64,000 bases of DNA. Origin: Melieria omissa. Taxonomy: Eukaryota; Arthropoda; Insecta; Diptera; Ulidiidae. Made by a program: the position numbers and the translations under genes. This document shows positions 1 through 10,735 of this stretch, in pieces. The stretch's first letter is position 1. Every line of letters starts with the position of its first letter. The DNA is taken from assembly GCA_963971225.1 (NCBI GenBank), contig OZ020269.1:96165540-96229539 (forward strand), written 5' to 3'. Below the pieces are notes generated by a model. That model searched no databases. It saw only the letters and a list, made by a program, of their open reading frames with translations, and was not told the DNA's origin.

Positions 1-1050
1 TGATGCAGTCTCTTTCAGGCTGAAGAAACGATCACACTGCAGGACTCGATGTGGATCTCTCATACAGATTGGAGGGATCTCTCATTAAGATTAATGAAAT
101 GGCAACGTCCACATTTACTTAGACAGCAAACTCCCTTTTTTGCGTACAAACCCAATGCATGAGTCAAGAGACACATTTCAGAATCAGCTTTGAATGTTAA
201 ACCATTTAAAAAATTTTATTTAAAAATTTTATTTATTTATATAAAAAGTAAAAAATTTTTGTTCTTAATTTATTAAACCTTTTAACAAAAAAAATTTTAA
301 AAATTGAAGTACAATGAAAACAAAAATAAAAGCACACATTATTTTCAAATTATTTCACATTTTCAACACAATTGTTAAATCGTAATGACTCTGTTTGGGT
401 AACAACTGAAGCAGCAAACAGCAGAAAAATTAACAAAAAAATTTTATACAAAAGCGTAGTTATACATAATTTGTTAAAAATTGCCAACGTGAGTGTGCGA
501 CATGACAAGCAATTTGCTTTGCTTTTTTTATTTTAAGTACCAAATTACTCGTATTTGGTGTTGTTTTGATTTTTGTCTTTGTCTAAAATTTGTAGCCTAA
601 AATTAATGAAAATTGAATTTGTAGGCGCCTTAATTAAATATTTTAATATCTCATTTTGAATTCAATTATTAAGTCATAAACTTGAATACTAATCAGCATT
701 AATCTTCGTTGAGGCGGCGGCAAACGCTTTGTTTGTGACAACACCATCTGCCATCTGCGTTTCCAATGATCTGATATGAGTGGATATATACTATTGAGTG
801 TTTGTGTTGTTGTTTGAAAGTATTGTATCACATTTTTGCCACTTGAGCTTAGTGTGTAATCGTGTAAATAAATAAATAATAAAAACACAGTTGTGTGTAA
901 TTAACAATAATTTCAATTTAATTTGCTTATTTTTAATGTAAATATGTAAATATAATTATACATGCATGCATATGTATTTGTGTATGTAGAAATATGTTTT
1001 ATAAATGTACTATGTTTATATTTAATGTAATTATTTTATGTTGCGTGTAA
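1..1050. other. AT-rich intergenic DNA
   Basis: Very AT-rich sequence with short homopolymer runs and CATGCATGCATATG-type simple palindromes near 960. The reading frames are short and compositionally biased, and no promoter, splice-site or element signature was recognised. Confidence 0.6.
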
Positions 1051-1211
1051 CTCTGAGTGCAGTTGAACTTAATCTATTTTTGAGTAGCTGACACTAATTT
1101 TTGAAATTATGGAAAATTTTTATATATTTCGAAACTACTGGGTTTATGTTTACAATATGTTTATTTGAATTTCTGTTGTGTCTCATAGTTACACAGTCTG
1201 TTAAATTTGAT

Positions 1212-1680
1212 AAATTTTTAGGATAGCTGGCACAATTTTTTTAAATTATGGAAAAATTCGAAAATGAAAAACAATTAAATTAAATTAAATTATTATTATT
1301 TTTTGTTGTAATTTTTCCAATATAAGTGACAGCGAAATGTGGAAATTTTTATAAATTAAAGTAGTTAACTAAATGTAGTTAACTAACTACTAAACTAACT
1401 TAACTACATTTAGTTAACTAACTCAATTTAGTTAACTACTAACTAACTACTAAACTAACTTAAATAAATTTAGTTTAGTTAGTTTAGTTAACTAACTAAA
1501 TTTAGTTAGTTAACTAACTAAATTTAGTTAACTACTTTAATTTATAAAAATTTCCATATTTCGCTGTCACTTATGTTGGGAAAATTACAACAAAAAATAA
1601 TAATAATTTAATTTAATTTTTTTTTCATTTTCGAATTTTTCCATAATTTAAAAAAATTGTACCAGCTACCCTGAAAATTT
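1212..1680. repeat. Large inverted repeat (foldback), about 470 bp
   Basis: The left part (from 1212, AGCTGGCACAATTTTTTT then TTATGGAAAAATTCG) is repeated in reverse complement at the right end (to 1680). The arms extend inward through GTGACAGCGAAATGTGGAAA and its complement near 1548. The centre is a run of TTAGTTAACTAAC-type repeats that is itself palindromic. A partial third copy of the arm lies at about 1083-1125 (TAGCTGACACTAATTTTTG). This looks like a foldback or MITE-type element; no clear target duplication was seen, so the class is open. Confidence 0.75.
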
Positions 1681-1720
1681 AAATTTAGTTAGCTAACTAA
1701 ATTTAGTTATATAAAATTAG

Positions 1721-1903
1721 TTTAAATTAAACAAATTCTAGTGTCTATAAAAAAACATGAGAACGGAAAAACCATAATTAAATGTTTTCAAAAATGATTT
1801 TTATTTGAAAGTAAAACCAAAAATTTTTTCAAACATAACTAAAAATTGCTTTAAATTAAACAAATTATGGACACTAGAATTTGTTTAATTTAAAGCAATT
1901 TTT
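1721..1903. repeat. Nested perfect inverted repeats
   Basis: Positions 1841-1866 and 1878-1903 form a perfect 26-bp inverted repeat around an 11-base loop (ATGGACACTAG). A further copy at 1721-1745 is a perfect 25-bp inverted match to 1870-1894. Three copies of one AT-rich motif (TTTAAATTAAACAAATT) therefore sit within 180 bp. It is probably the end of a foldback element related to its left neighbour. Confidence 0.8.
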
Positions 1904-2036
1904 AATTAAAATTAAATTTATTTAATAATATCATTTCATTTAAAAAGAAGATGAGAAAGAAAAAAACGTTTTCCAAAATGTTTTTTTATTTTTTTTATTA
2001 CTTATTATTAAATTTGTTTTATTATTTTGTTCATCA

Positions 2037-3040
2037 ATGGACCCAATAAATCAAGTTTCTTCTTGCAACACTGTATGGGCGGTGTCACGCCCCTTTTATG
2101 CAATGCCGAATCCATTTCTCCAGTTGGAAGGGTGCGACCCAGTTTCACTAATGTGCGACTTACAGTTTCAATGTTATGGGGAAAATTCGAGTCGGAAAAA
2201 AATTGACACGCCCCTTGTCCCATGCCCATTAAATTTTACTAGTAGAACGACGCATCTATGGGACGACGGTATATAAAAATGCAAAGCTTCCGATGTTATT
2301 CCATATTAAATATTTGGGTTGTATTGCAGGTGCCACGCCCCCTTCTTCAACCATTATGAAAATTTACCAATGAAATGATACATCTTGACGGTGGCGCTGT
2401 ACCAAATTTCAGTGCTGTCCAACCTATAATTTGGAAGATATTTCATATTAAATTTTTAGATTGTATGGGAGCTGCCACGCCCCCTTCCTTATGGGTTACG
2501 AAATTTTACTAATGGAAGGACACATCTAAACTGTGGCGCTGTACCAAATTTTAGTGCTGTCGAACCTATAATCTCGAGGATATTCCATATTGAAGTTTTA
2601 GGTTGTATGGGAGGTGCCACGCCCCCTCGCACAACGCTTATGCAAGTTTACCAGTGGGACGACACATCTAAACGGTGGCTCTGTACCAAATTTCAGTGCT
2701 GTGCAACTTATAATTCCGAAGTTATTCCATATTCAAATTTTAGGTTATATGAGAGATGCCATGCCCCCTCGTCCAACACTTACGAAATTTTATTAATGAA
2801 AGTACACATTCAAACGGTGGCCTTATACCAAATTTCAGTGCTGTATAACTTATAATTCCGAAGTTATTCCATAGTAAACATTTTGATTGTATGGGAGGTG
2901 ACACGCCCCCTCGTCCAATGCTTATGAAATTTTACTAATGGAAGCACACATTTAAACGGTGTCCTTGTACTAAATTTCAATCGAATATATTCAAAATTGA
3001 AATATTGGGTTGTATGGAAGGTGCCACGCCCATCTATCAG
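2037..3040. repeat. Tandem array, about 142-bp unit, 6-7 copies
   Basis: The anchor TGCCACGCC recurs at 2331, 2473, 2615, 2758 (TGCCATGCC), 2899 (TGACACGCC) and 3022, a spacing of 141-143 bp except for the last (123). Each unit carries GGTTGTATGGGAGGTGCCACGC and CCAAATTTCAGTGCTGT motifs. Two more diverged units precede (about 2085 and 2205). Short ORFs inside are by-products of the repeat. Related GCCACGCCC-containing repeats are common between dipteran genes; I cannot assign a family. Confidence 0.85.
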
Positions 3041-3107
3041 GTCATATTACCACTCAGTGGTTTGCCGAGATTTTATCAAAATGAACATTCTTTGAAAGAT
3101 TCAGCTC

Positions 3108-3272
3108 AATCAGGCGACTAGTTTATGAGTTTAAGTGTCGTGTGACCAACAAACATTTATTTTTATATCGTCGCCTGAGAAAACGATTGTCGTATGTGCT
3201 GTTAATTTCAATGGAACATACGACATTCGTTTTCTGCGACGACGATATATACATAGACTATCGCCTGATTGT
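3108..3272. repeat. Long imperfect hairpin
   Basis: Inner arms 3165-3199 and about 3216-3248 pair over about 35 positions (TATATCGTCG...AGAAAACGA...TGTCGTATGT) with only a short mismatched patch and a loop of about 16 nt. Outer arms CAATCAGGCGACTAGTTTATG (from 3108) and CATAGACTATCGCCTGATTG (to 3272) also pair. The asymmetric spacing suggests a foldback or MITE remnant, but the inner stem has the size of a pre-miRNA. Confidence 0.65.
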
Positions 3273-3603
3273 CTTACATTCCTGTTGATGATCAACATAT
3301 ACTTGGTTTTGCTCTCTTTCAGCATCAGACTCCTTTTCGATGGTAGTGACAACTCATCCAATTATATCGAGTTCGTCAGCGCAGATAAGGAGTAGGCATC
3401 GCAATCCCGGGATCCCGGGATCCCGGGATCCCGGGATCCCGGACTTTTTCCAGTCCCGAAAATCCCGGGATTCAAATTCTTTTATCCCGGGATTTTCGGG
3501 ATTGCAAAAGATGCTTCAAAGTTCAAATGAAATAAATTTTAAGGCACAAAAACCCAATTCCTTATTTGAGGGAGAAGGGAGGGGATAGAGTGCGTCTTTT
3601 GCA

Positions 3604-3756
3604 AAAGGCTTATGATTATTTACTAAGCATTCAACCAACAAGTGTTGAATCTGAAGGATGTTTCTCTTCAGCAGGGTTCATTTGAAATAAATTTCGCTCT
3701 AGATAAGAGAAAAAAACACTTAATGCCTTTGTATTTTTAAGATCTCAGTTTTTAGT
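3604..3756 (+). pseudogene. hAT transposase C-terminal (hATC) fragment
   Basis: The conceptual translation shows the conserved block with PTSVES followed by CFSSAG and RSRL, plus a downstream equivalent of LNALVFLRSQ, with several in-frame stops. In intact hAT transposases this region mediates dimerisation and follows the DDE core. Here it is the only recognisable coding remnant of the surrounding element. Confidence 0.7.
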
Positions 3757-3970
3757 TAATCAAAACGCTTAACTTTTTATCGAAATAATCGAAGTAAAAC
3801 TAAAAGCACAAACAAATTAACTATTTTATTTTTTTTAACAAATATGCATATATATGCACTTTATGATACATCGGTTGCAAAGTAATAAGTTATGTTTAAG
3901 TGTCATTTTTGGATAAAACAAAATGCTATGAAACTGAAGTTAAATGTCAAATGAAAAACTTTTAATTTAA

Positions 3971-4316
3971 CTCTTCAATTCCCAGTGTCACCTGTAGGTG
4001 ACAGATGCTTAATATTTGTTTTCCTACCACATAGGTTTTTATTTTAAAATTCTAACACTTGTATAGCAAAGTCAATTAGTAGTACTTGTTTATTTAATTT
4101 TCCTACCAACACTAGCGATACGTCATTTGTAAAATTTATTCAGTTGTTTCACGCGTAATTAAAGCAGTGCGAGTTTGTGTGGTTTCTTTCAATATAAAAA
4201 TTAGGGTAGTTTAAACATTTTTTATGTATTTTTTTGTCTTATCCAAACGTATCTAAGCTCTTTTATTTAAAAAGAAAATTTTCTTTTTCACTATTTTGGA
4301 CATGGGAATTGAAGGG
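3971..4316. mobile_element. TTAA-flanked MITE (piggyBac-like), 346 bp, nested in the hAT
   Basis: The left end CTCTTCAATTCCCA (3971-3984) and right end TGGGAATTGAAGGG (4303-4316) are inverted repeats matching at 13 of 14 positions. The element is bounded by TTAA on both sides (3967-3970 and 4317-4320). TTAA duplication and CCCT-like ends are typical of piggyBac relatives. A CACCTGTAGGTG palindrome lies near the left end. No ORF is present. Confidence 0.8.
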
Positions 4317-4561
4317 TTAAACAAAATGTGATTAAATTCAAGATAAAAAATCTTGAAACTACCCAAATGTGATTAAAATGTGTCCATTTTTATGATAAAT
4401 ATATTATAAACAAGTATTTATGCAATTCGGGAAAATTGTTTTATTAAAAAATTTGTTATATGAATCCCGGGATTAAATCCCGGGATCCCGGGATTTGACT
4501 TTTCAATCCCGAAAATCCCGGGATCGCAAAATGGCCAAAAATTGCGATCCCTAATAAGGAG

Positions 4562-5469
4562 CTGTACACATTTGTATTGTCAACAACAATCACCAAAACA
4601 AAATTCAAACAAATATCTAATAATTTTGTTTTTTGAGCTTCAGTTTTTTGCACAATTTCTCACTTCAGTCTAACAATTTCCAATCAAAATTTGTCCAGTC
4701 AGTCTCGCTTATTAAATATGCACAAACCGTAACACCAAAACCGATAGCGTGAATTTTAATTTCTGCCATGCTGAAAGCAGCATCAGGTATCAGTGAGCGC
4801 CGCTAACAAAGTGTGATTTTCACACCCGATCAATTTTGGCGCGACCGAAAGTGGCAACGCCGATCGTTGTGGCGTTATGGCTGACTGATCATAAAGCGAA
4901 TTAATGAGGTGTTTAAATGCATGAAAAATTGTGGCGATTTTTTTAAGTCATTGCTTGAAAATGCGACAGTTAAACGCTACACACACAACAACACGAGTTA
5001 GTGTTGCCAGAGCGAAATTTTTTTGCTCCACATTGTTGGGTGGCAATTATTGGATTGCAACATTGCAACTAATTGCAAAGCCAGCGAGTTGAATGAGTGC
5101 ACAAAGTGCGCCGCAAGCAAGAAGTGAAAAATTTCAGCAATTATGTGCACCAATTACAAACAACAAAAACAAAACTACTATAGTAAAAAATTTGAAAACA
5201 AAAGCAAAAATGCAGATTGTTGTAATGCGATATCGGTGAGTTATGAATGAATGCGAGAGCTGAGAGTTGAAGCGAGTGAGTTGAATTGATTAAAAGTTGA
5301 CGCTGGTAATTGAAGTCGCATTCCAAATGGCAACAAAGTGAAGTATTGACTTACATACCTTTAAAAAAAAGTGTCTTACATTCTTTTGTTCAACTTTACT
5401 GGTTGCACTCGTTGCGCGCCGTTCACCGGAAAATTTTGATATCCATTTTCGGCATTGCTCAGACACATT
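4562..5469. other. Intergenic DNA, no gene recognised
   Basis: Mixed-composition sequence with (CA)- and CAAAAC-rich patches. No splice-site pairs, promoter or element ends were recognised. Confidence 0.5.
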
Positions 5470-5870
5470 AAACTGCTGCAGGCGTTTCAAGTGCTGCGAC
5501 TGCAACTCTTGTTTGGCGTCTAGGCGCGCTTAAACGTCCGTCAATTAATAAAATGAAATTTTCGCCGCACTGTGGCACCGTCTGGCGGGTGCGCATTGTG
5601 TCGCTTTGTGCAATTGCAGCACGTACTCGCACCTCGACGCTGTCGCTTGGGTTGCATTGGCAGTCGGTGCGTCTGGTCACGCTGTCGCAGTCATTAAAGT
5701 GTGTTACGTGTCTGCTGTTGCAATCAATTAATTGTTGCCACCTGCACTGCGACCGTTGTTGTTCGTTTTCTGTCGCGTCATTTGCCTCCAAAGTGAGTTT
5801 AAACTGTTGTGTTAACAGCGATTTTGTGGGGCGGTGGCACCGCTTTTGGTGCGACGGCCACTAATTGATG
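5470..5870. other. Less AT-rich island, possibly regulatory
   Basis: Higher GC than the surroundings, rich in TGC/GTC trinucleotides. It has overlapping open frames on both strands (about 100 codons each) that look compositional and match no family I know. It may be non-coding regulatory DNA. Confidence 0.3.
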
Positions 5871-6497
5871 CGGTGATAAACACGTCGCGTCTTTTTAATG
5901 CTTTTCTGAATTGTTTTTTGCTTTAAATTTGAAAAATATTCAGACCACTGTACAAATTTGGAAAAATTGATTTTTGTTTCTTGGCTTAAACAATAGTTTA
6001 GGGTCTTGAAAACAGTATACAGTTGGAACCATTATGAAAAACAAACGACAATAAAGACATTGAGTGTTTCTAATGCTTTTCTGAATGGTTTTTTGCTTTT
6101 ATTTAAAAAAATATTCATACCACTAAAAGATTTTGGAAAAATTGGGTTTTGTTTCTTGACAAAAACAATAAGTAGTTTAGGGTCTTAAAAACAATATCCA
6201 GTTAAAAAATAAACAAGCAATGATAAATACATAGATTTTTTTCCTTTTCAATGCTTTTCTGAATTGTTTTTTGCTGTAAGTTTGAAAAAAAAAATACTTA
6301 TACTTACTAAGTAAATGATTTTGAAAACATTGATTTTTGTGTTCCATGTAATCAATAGTTTAAAGTCTTAAAAACAATATTCAGTTGAACTCATTATGAA
6401 AAAACAAAGAACAAAGATTTCGAAAAAATTGATTTGATTTGACTGATTCGATAGTTTAGAGGGTTTAAAAACTATATCCAGTTCGTCCCATCATTAA

Positions 6498-6940
6498 AGG
6501 CTTGATTACACGTAACGAGTAGAGTGAGAAGACAGCAACTCGAACGAGTACTCGTTTCGTCTAAACGGTAAGGCGAGTTCTTGGTTGAGTCAGTGATCGA
6601 TGAAAGTGGCGAGAGAGCCACTAGAATCACATTTTGTTTGCTAGGCCGAACGACCACTACTTTATCGTTATATTTTTCTCTTTTCGCAGCGATTCGCGCA
6701 ATCGCTCGTCACATGCGGAATCGCTCGTGACATGCGGTATGCGTCACACACCACTTTTCGCTCGGTTGAGTTTAATTGCGCGACTTGCTTAGTTCATTTT
6801 ATGCATTGTAAAACCGAAATGACTCGCCGCGGGTCGAAATATGTTTGAACAACTCGAAGCTTTTGCTCGCTATCCCAATTCTTCCGGCCTAGTACCATTT
6901 TGATGTCTCGTCACTCGACTCGTTACGTGTAATCAAGCCT
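6498..6940. mobile_element. TAA-flanked MITE (PIF/Harbinger-like), copy 1, 443 bp
   Basis: The left end AGGCTTGATTACACGTAACG is matched by the inverted right end ...CGTTACGTGTAATCAAGCCT. The duplication TAA is at 6495-6497 and 6941-6943. A 3-bp TAA/TTA duplication is the PIF/Harbinger rule. Interior motifs (ACGAGTACTCGTTTCGTCTAAAC, CACTAGAATCACATTTTGTTT) recur in copy 2 at 52165-52544. There is no coding capacity. Confidence 0.8.
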
Positions 6941-7244
6941 TAAGCGATAAACACGTCGCATCTTTTTTATGTTTTTGTGAACTGTTTTTCGTTTTAATTA
7001 AAAAAATGTATATTTATACCACTGTACAATTTTGGAAAATCGTATTTTGTTTTTTATAGTTATAGGTCTTAAAACAATATCCAGTTGATCCCATTATCAA
7101 AAAAAACCACAGTACAAATTTTTCTTTTTAATGCTTTACTGAATTGTGTTTTGCTTTAGTTTTAAAAAAATATTTTTACCTCTATACAAATTTGAAAAAA
7201 ATATGTTTTTGTATTTTAACTCAAACAATAGTTCATAGTCTTAA

Positions 7245-7394
7245 CACATTGAGTGCCACCATACAATCCAAAAAATTGTCCCCACAGGCCATAGGCATTT
7301 TTTTGTATTGACTGTGAGACCACGTTGGTCTCACGCGGCACAGGAGGCCCAAATTCGTGTGAGACCAACGTGGTCTCATGTGGCACTCAACGTG
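7245..7394. mobile_element. TTAA-flanked palindromic MITE, 150 bp
   Basis: The ends CACATTGAGTGCCAC and GTGGCACTCAACGTG are inverted and bounded by TTAA (7241-7244 and 7395-7398). The interior carries inverted GTGAGACCACGTTGGTCTCAC / GTGAGACCAACGTGGTCTCA, so the whole unit can fold on itself. The TTAA target supports a piggyBac-type origin. The terminal sequence differs from the MITEs at 3971 and 51006, so it is a separate family. Confidence 0.85.
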
Positions 7395-7699
7395 TTAAAA
7401 ACAATATCCATTTGGTCCCATTATGAAAAAAAAACAATAAAACGACAAACACATAATCCTTTTTAATGCATTTCTGAATTATTATTTTTTTTTAAGTACT
7501 AATACTTTTAAAATATATAATAATAAATTATTATTTATTTATTTATTATTTATTTATGTATGTCTTATAAACAACATACAGTTGGTCCCATAAAGAAAAA
7601 ATTTCAGTTTAGGTTCAATTCTTGATTTGACCACAATTTCTCGGAACGTTCCTTAGGGTTGCAAATCGAGGTAAAAATGACCAGTGAGAATGTGAGTGT

Positions 7700-8100
7700 T
7701 CCTAGCGAAGTTCAGCAGCGATTTAATGTCAAGCTTGGAAAACTTCTATAACACAGAGCAGAATGGGGTCCCTTGGAAGTGGTTAAGGCGTAGTTTTGAG
7801 ATAACTGGACAGGAAGAAAGAATGTGCTCCAGAGTTTCCTTGGTACCATTTTCTTTGCATTTACTGCATTCATCCGACTTCGAGATGCTCCATGTTTTGG
7901 ACGTGAGCCACTTAAAAATGGTTTCAAAAAGAAGTTCCATGTTTTGTTGCCTCTTGAGCTAAGGAAAACAAAATTTAATGGAACGAACTTCCATCTGCGA
8001 TTCGCAATCAGGACAGAACTAAATCGAGTCATTCTTGAAAGAGTTAGTTATGAAACGAGTGATGAAAAGTGGATCACATACGATAATGTTGTTTGAAAAT
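7700..8100 (-). pseudogene. Non-LTR retrotransposon C-terminal remnant
   Basis: On the minus strand, one frame reads SDECSKCKENGTKETLEHIL then SSCP. This fits the C-x2-C...H-x4-C zinc-binding C-terminus that follows RNase H in I/R1/LOA-type elements. Neighbouring frames are broken and no reverse transcriptase block is seen. Confidence 0.6.
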
Positions 8101-8294
8101 GGTCTTGATAGATAAACGAAGAGATAAGAGATGAAGCTCGAAGGACGGGCTTAAAGTCTTGATTGGTAACAAGGTAAAGGTGGTGTTTTGTGCTTGTTGG
8201 AACTACAAGTATATCATTCATTATAATTAGGTCTACTACCTACTACTAACTAAGAGACTACTAACTAAGAGACTACCTAAACAAAGATACTAAC

Positions 8295-8475
8295 ATTGCT
8301 TCGTCAGATTATCATTTGTTTCGATCTCTCTAAGAATCTTTTGCTTGGCCTCAAAAATGGACTGCAAAAAGCACCTGCGTCAGTTTTTCAAAGATAAGAT
8401 CAGATAATTTTACAATAAAAAACTAATGATTCTAGCCTCAAAATGGCCAAAGATAGTTGAAAAGAATGGAAAGTA
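8295..8475 (+). pseudogene. mariner transposase C-terminal remnant
   Basis: Frames read ASSDYHLFRSL at the start, the conserved block around the third catalytic Asp of mariner transposases (usually DLAPSDYHLFRSL). They end in WPKIVEKNGKYLD and a stop, matching the usual (E)RWQKVVEQNGKYLID terminus. Frameshifts separate the two. The N-terminal domain and first two Asp residues are absent. Confidence 0.75.
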
Positions 8476-8479
8476 TTTG

Positions 8480-9240
8480 GATTAATAAATTTTTTTGAAT
8501 ATTTTTATTAAAAAATGCTGAACACTTGACCGAAGTCTATTCGTGATTTTCTATTTCTATTTGTCTATTTGTGTTTTTAATTTAATGGAAAATTATTAAA
8601 TCTGAAACTGTTAAATCTTTTATAATACTTGCAAAGCTGCAAGCAAATGCAGTAATTAAAAATGAAGTATCTATGTTTATTAAACATTTTATAAGTTTTT
8701 TCTATACAAATCGTATTGTTGCACTGAATGCTTGAAAAGCGAAAACTAAGTTCTGAATGGCATTTACACTATGAAATTTTTTCCATTACATAATTTATGC
8801 ATCAATTTTAAAGGTTACATAATTTGTGTCCAGATATATGGAGCCTTAAGTTCTAATGGCCCTTTAATACTTTAATGTCCTTTTTAGCTTTTCCGCCACC
8901 TTCGACTAAAATGTCCTTTTTAGCTCTTCTCACACCTTTAACTCGCACTTTTGCGCTCCTTTAAGTTACTCCAATTTCCGCCAGCAGTCCCATACTTCAT
9001 TCACCTCACTTCAGACACTTCATTAGAACATCGATATTCAACAATGAGGGAAAATGCCTGCAATAACCTTTTGTAGAAAAAAACTTTTCCAAGCAGGCAC
9101 TTAAAATCTTCGTTGTACGTGCTTTTCTATCATTTCAACACAAAAATTACTCCAAGTCTATTAATTTGAAGCATCTTTGCACTCATTAGTCGAGCATTAG
9201 AGAACTATTGAAATAATTGACATATTTTCAGCAAAAGATT
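8480..9240. other. Intergenic DNA, no gene recognised
   Basis: AT-rich sequence with a small local duplication (AATGTCCTTTTTAGCT twice, near 8875 and 8910). No element ends or coding exon were identified. Confidence 0.5.
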
Positions 9241-10080
9241 CATCAGACACCAAAGACGCAGGGAATGTGAGCTGCTGCCAGTTGGGCTTTTGTCTTATTT
9301 CCCTTCACGAAGCCAAAGTGCTGATGTGACTCTGATAAAAGACGCAGACAATAGCATAAAGTGAAATTGAAAACTGCGCAGCATAAAAGTGGCCGAATGA
9401 AGAAATACAAAACGTTTGTAAACGCGCAAAAAAAATGTGTCCATAAAAATTAAAGTGAATGCAAAAATCGTTGGCGGCGCGACTGCACCACAACTGTCGC
9501 GCGCACAAACATAATGACAGTTGCGTTAATGCAATGAAATGACGTCAAGTGAATAAGTAGCATTGGGTCTGACAGCCCGTAAATGCGCCTTGTCGCGTTT
9601 ACAGTTGCGTTGTTGCTTTCAAAATGCCGCCGCCTTGCGCTGCACGCACAAAGGACACACATATTAAATTATTATTAACTTTATATAAACGCACTTTACA
9701 TAAGTCGAGCATATGAAAGCGAAAGAACATCATGTCTGCGGCACTTGTTGTAACAAGCTGGCAACGCTGTACACACTGCGAGTCGGTCGTTTGTCATGGG
9801 AATAAAAATTGCGTTCGCTGCAAGGCGCAACAGGAAGACGGAATTTCGTGACTTTGATAAAAGCCATGAGCGACGACAATGGAACGGTCGATGTAGATAA
9901 GTGCGGTAGCATAAAAATTGAATGCTTTATAGGTGTTTATGGTGTCATGCAGGGTTGCATGTATGAGGCCAATTTGTATGTCATTAGGCTAAGAAACCGA
10001 CCTGTGGGCGAGATTTCCTCTGAGAGATGAGATTGGAATTCAAGTGACTGGGAACCTTGAGAATTGTGCGCTATCGATGC
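9240..10080. other. Less AT-rich island, possibly regulatory
   Basis: Relatively GC-rich stretch with GTTGCGTT/GCAAC motifs. The open frames on both strands (60-75 codons) overlap one another and match no known family. No promoter could be fixed. Confidence 0.3.
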
Positions 10081-10735
10081 AGGAGCTGAATTTTTTAAAA
10101 ATTTAATTTATCTCATTTTCTTGTAATTGTTGTTTTATTTAATGTTAATTAAGCCAACAAATGAAAAGTTAAACAAAAAAAAATGGTCAAAAAGAGAACG
10201 CAGCCAACCTTCCATGAGTTTTACATTCTCTGTTGAAATATTTCATATGCCACTTTTACGTAAACGAAAAGCATCATTGACATTTGCTTACAGTTTAATT
10301 AAATTAACAACACTCGTCTGCGTCTATTTGTTTATCTGCAAATGCAATCAAAGCAAATACAATAAAATGCATTCACAGCAAAAATTGTCTCCATAGTTTT
10401 CTAAATGAGACAACCGACGCTCGGTTGGTGAGTGCCACTGTGCATTGTCAATCGATAAAATGCTGTTATTGTTGTTGTGGTTGTTGCATTTATTTTCATG
10501 ATCTAACCTTTGTTGTTGTACAATAACATATATCGGCCAAACCTTAATGCGTCAAATAAATCAGTGAATCGTAATGAATTTGCCAACAAATCAACATGTG
10601 TTGCTGATGTTGTCGGCGATTCTGATGTCTGATGTCACGCGCCAATGCAATGCGACTTTGATGCATGTTGCATTTTTTGCAAATTAGACGTTTCGATATA
10701 TTTATGCGAATACTTAAATATGCAATTATTGTCTG
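10080..10735. other. Intergenic DNA, no gene recognised
   Basis: AT-rich with GTTGTTGT runs (about 10455-10485). The 89-codon open frame at 10127-10396 is lysine/serine-rich AT-driven sequence without family resemblance. Confidence 0.45.

Larger units (their letters stand above)
3393..4553. mobile_element. hAT-superfamily transposon, degenerate, 1161 bp
   Basis: The ends are inverted: TAGGCATCGCAAT at 3393 and the complement of TAGGGATCGCAAT at 4553. They are flanked by an exact 8-bp duplication, ATAAGGAG (3385-3392 and 4554-4561), which is the hAT hallmark. Just inside both ends are clustered ATCCCGGG palindromes, as expected of hAT subterminal transposase-binding repeats. At about 3604-3756 (+) the broken frames read YDYLLSIQPTSVESEG then CFSSAG and NKFRSRL, the hAT C-terminal dimerisation region. 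The catalytic core is missing, so this is a non-autonomous relic. Confidence 0.9.
5870..7620. repeat. Degenerate tandem array, about 175-bp unit, interrupted by two MITEs
   Basis: The anchor AATGCTTTTCTGAATT recurs at 5897, 6072, 6250, about 6969, 7130 and 7464. Each unit continues with TTTTTTGCTTTA, CCACTGTACAAATTTGG and AACAATATCCAGTTG(G)TCCCATTATGAAAA. Larger gaps in the spacing are explained by the insertions at 6498-6940 and 7245-7394. The array is older than both insertions. Confidence 0.8.

Noticed and set aside
5468..5864. Frames of 103-107 codons on both strands
   Set aside because: They overlap in a GC-richer island and have no recognisable domain.
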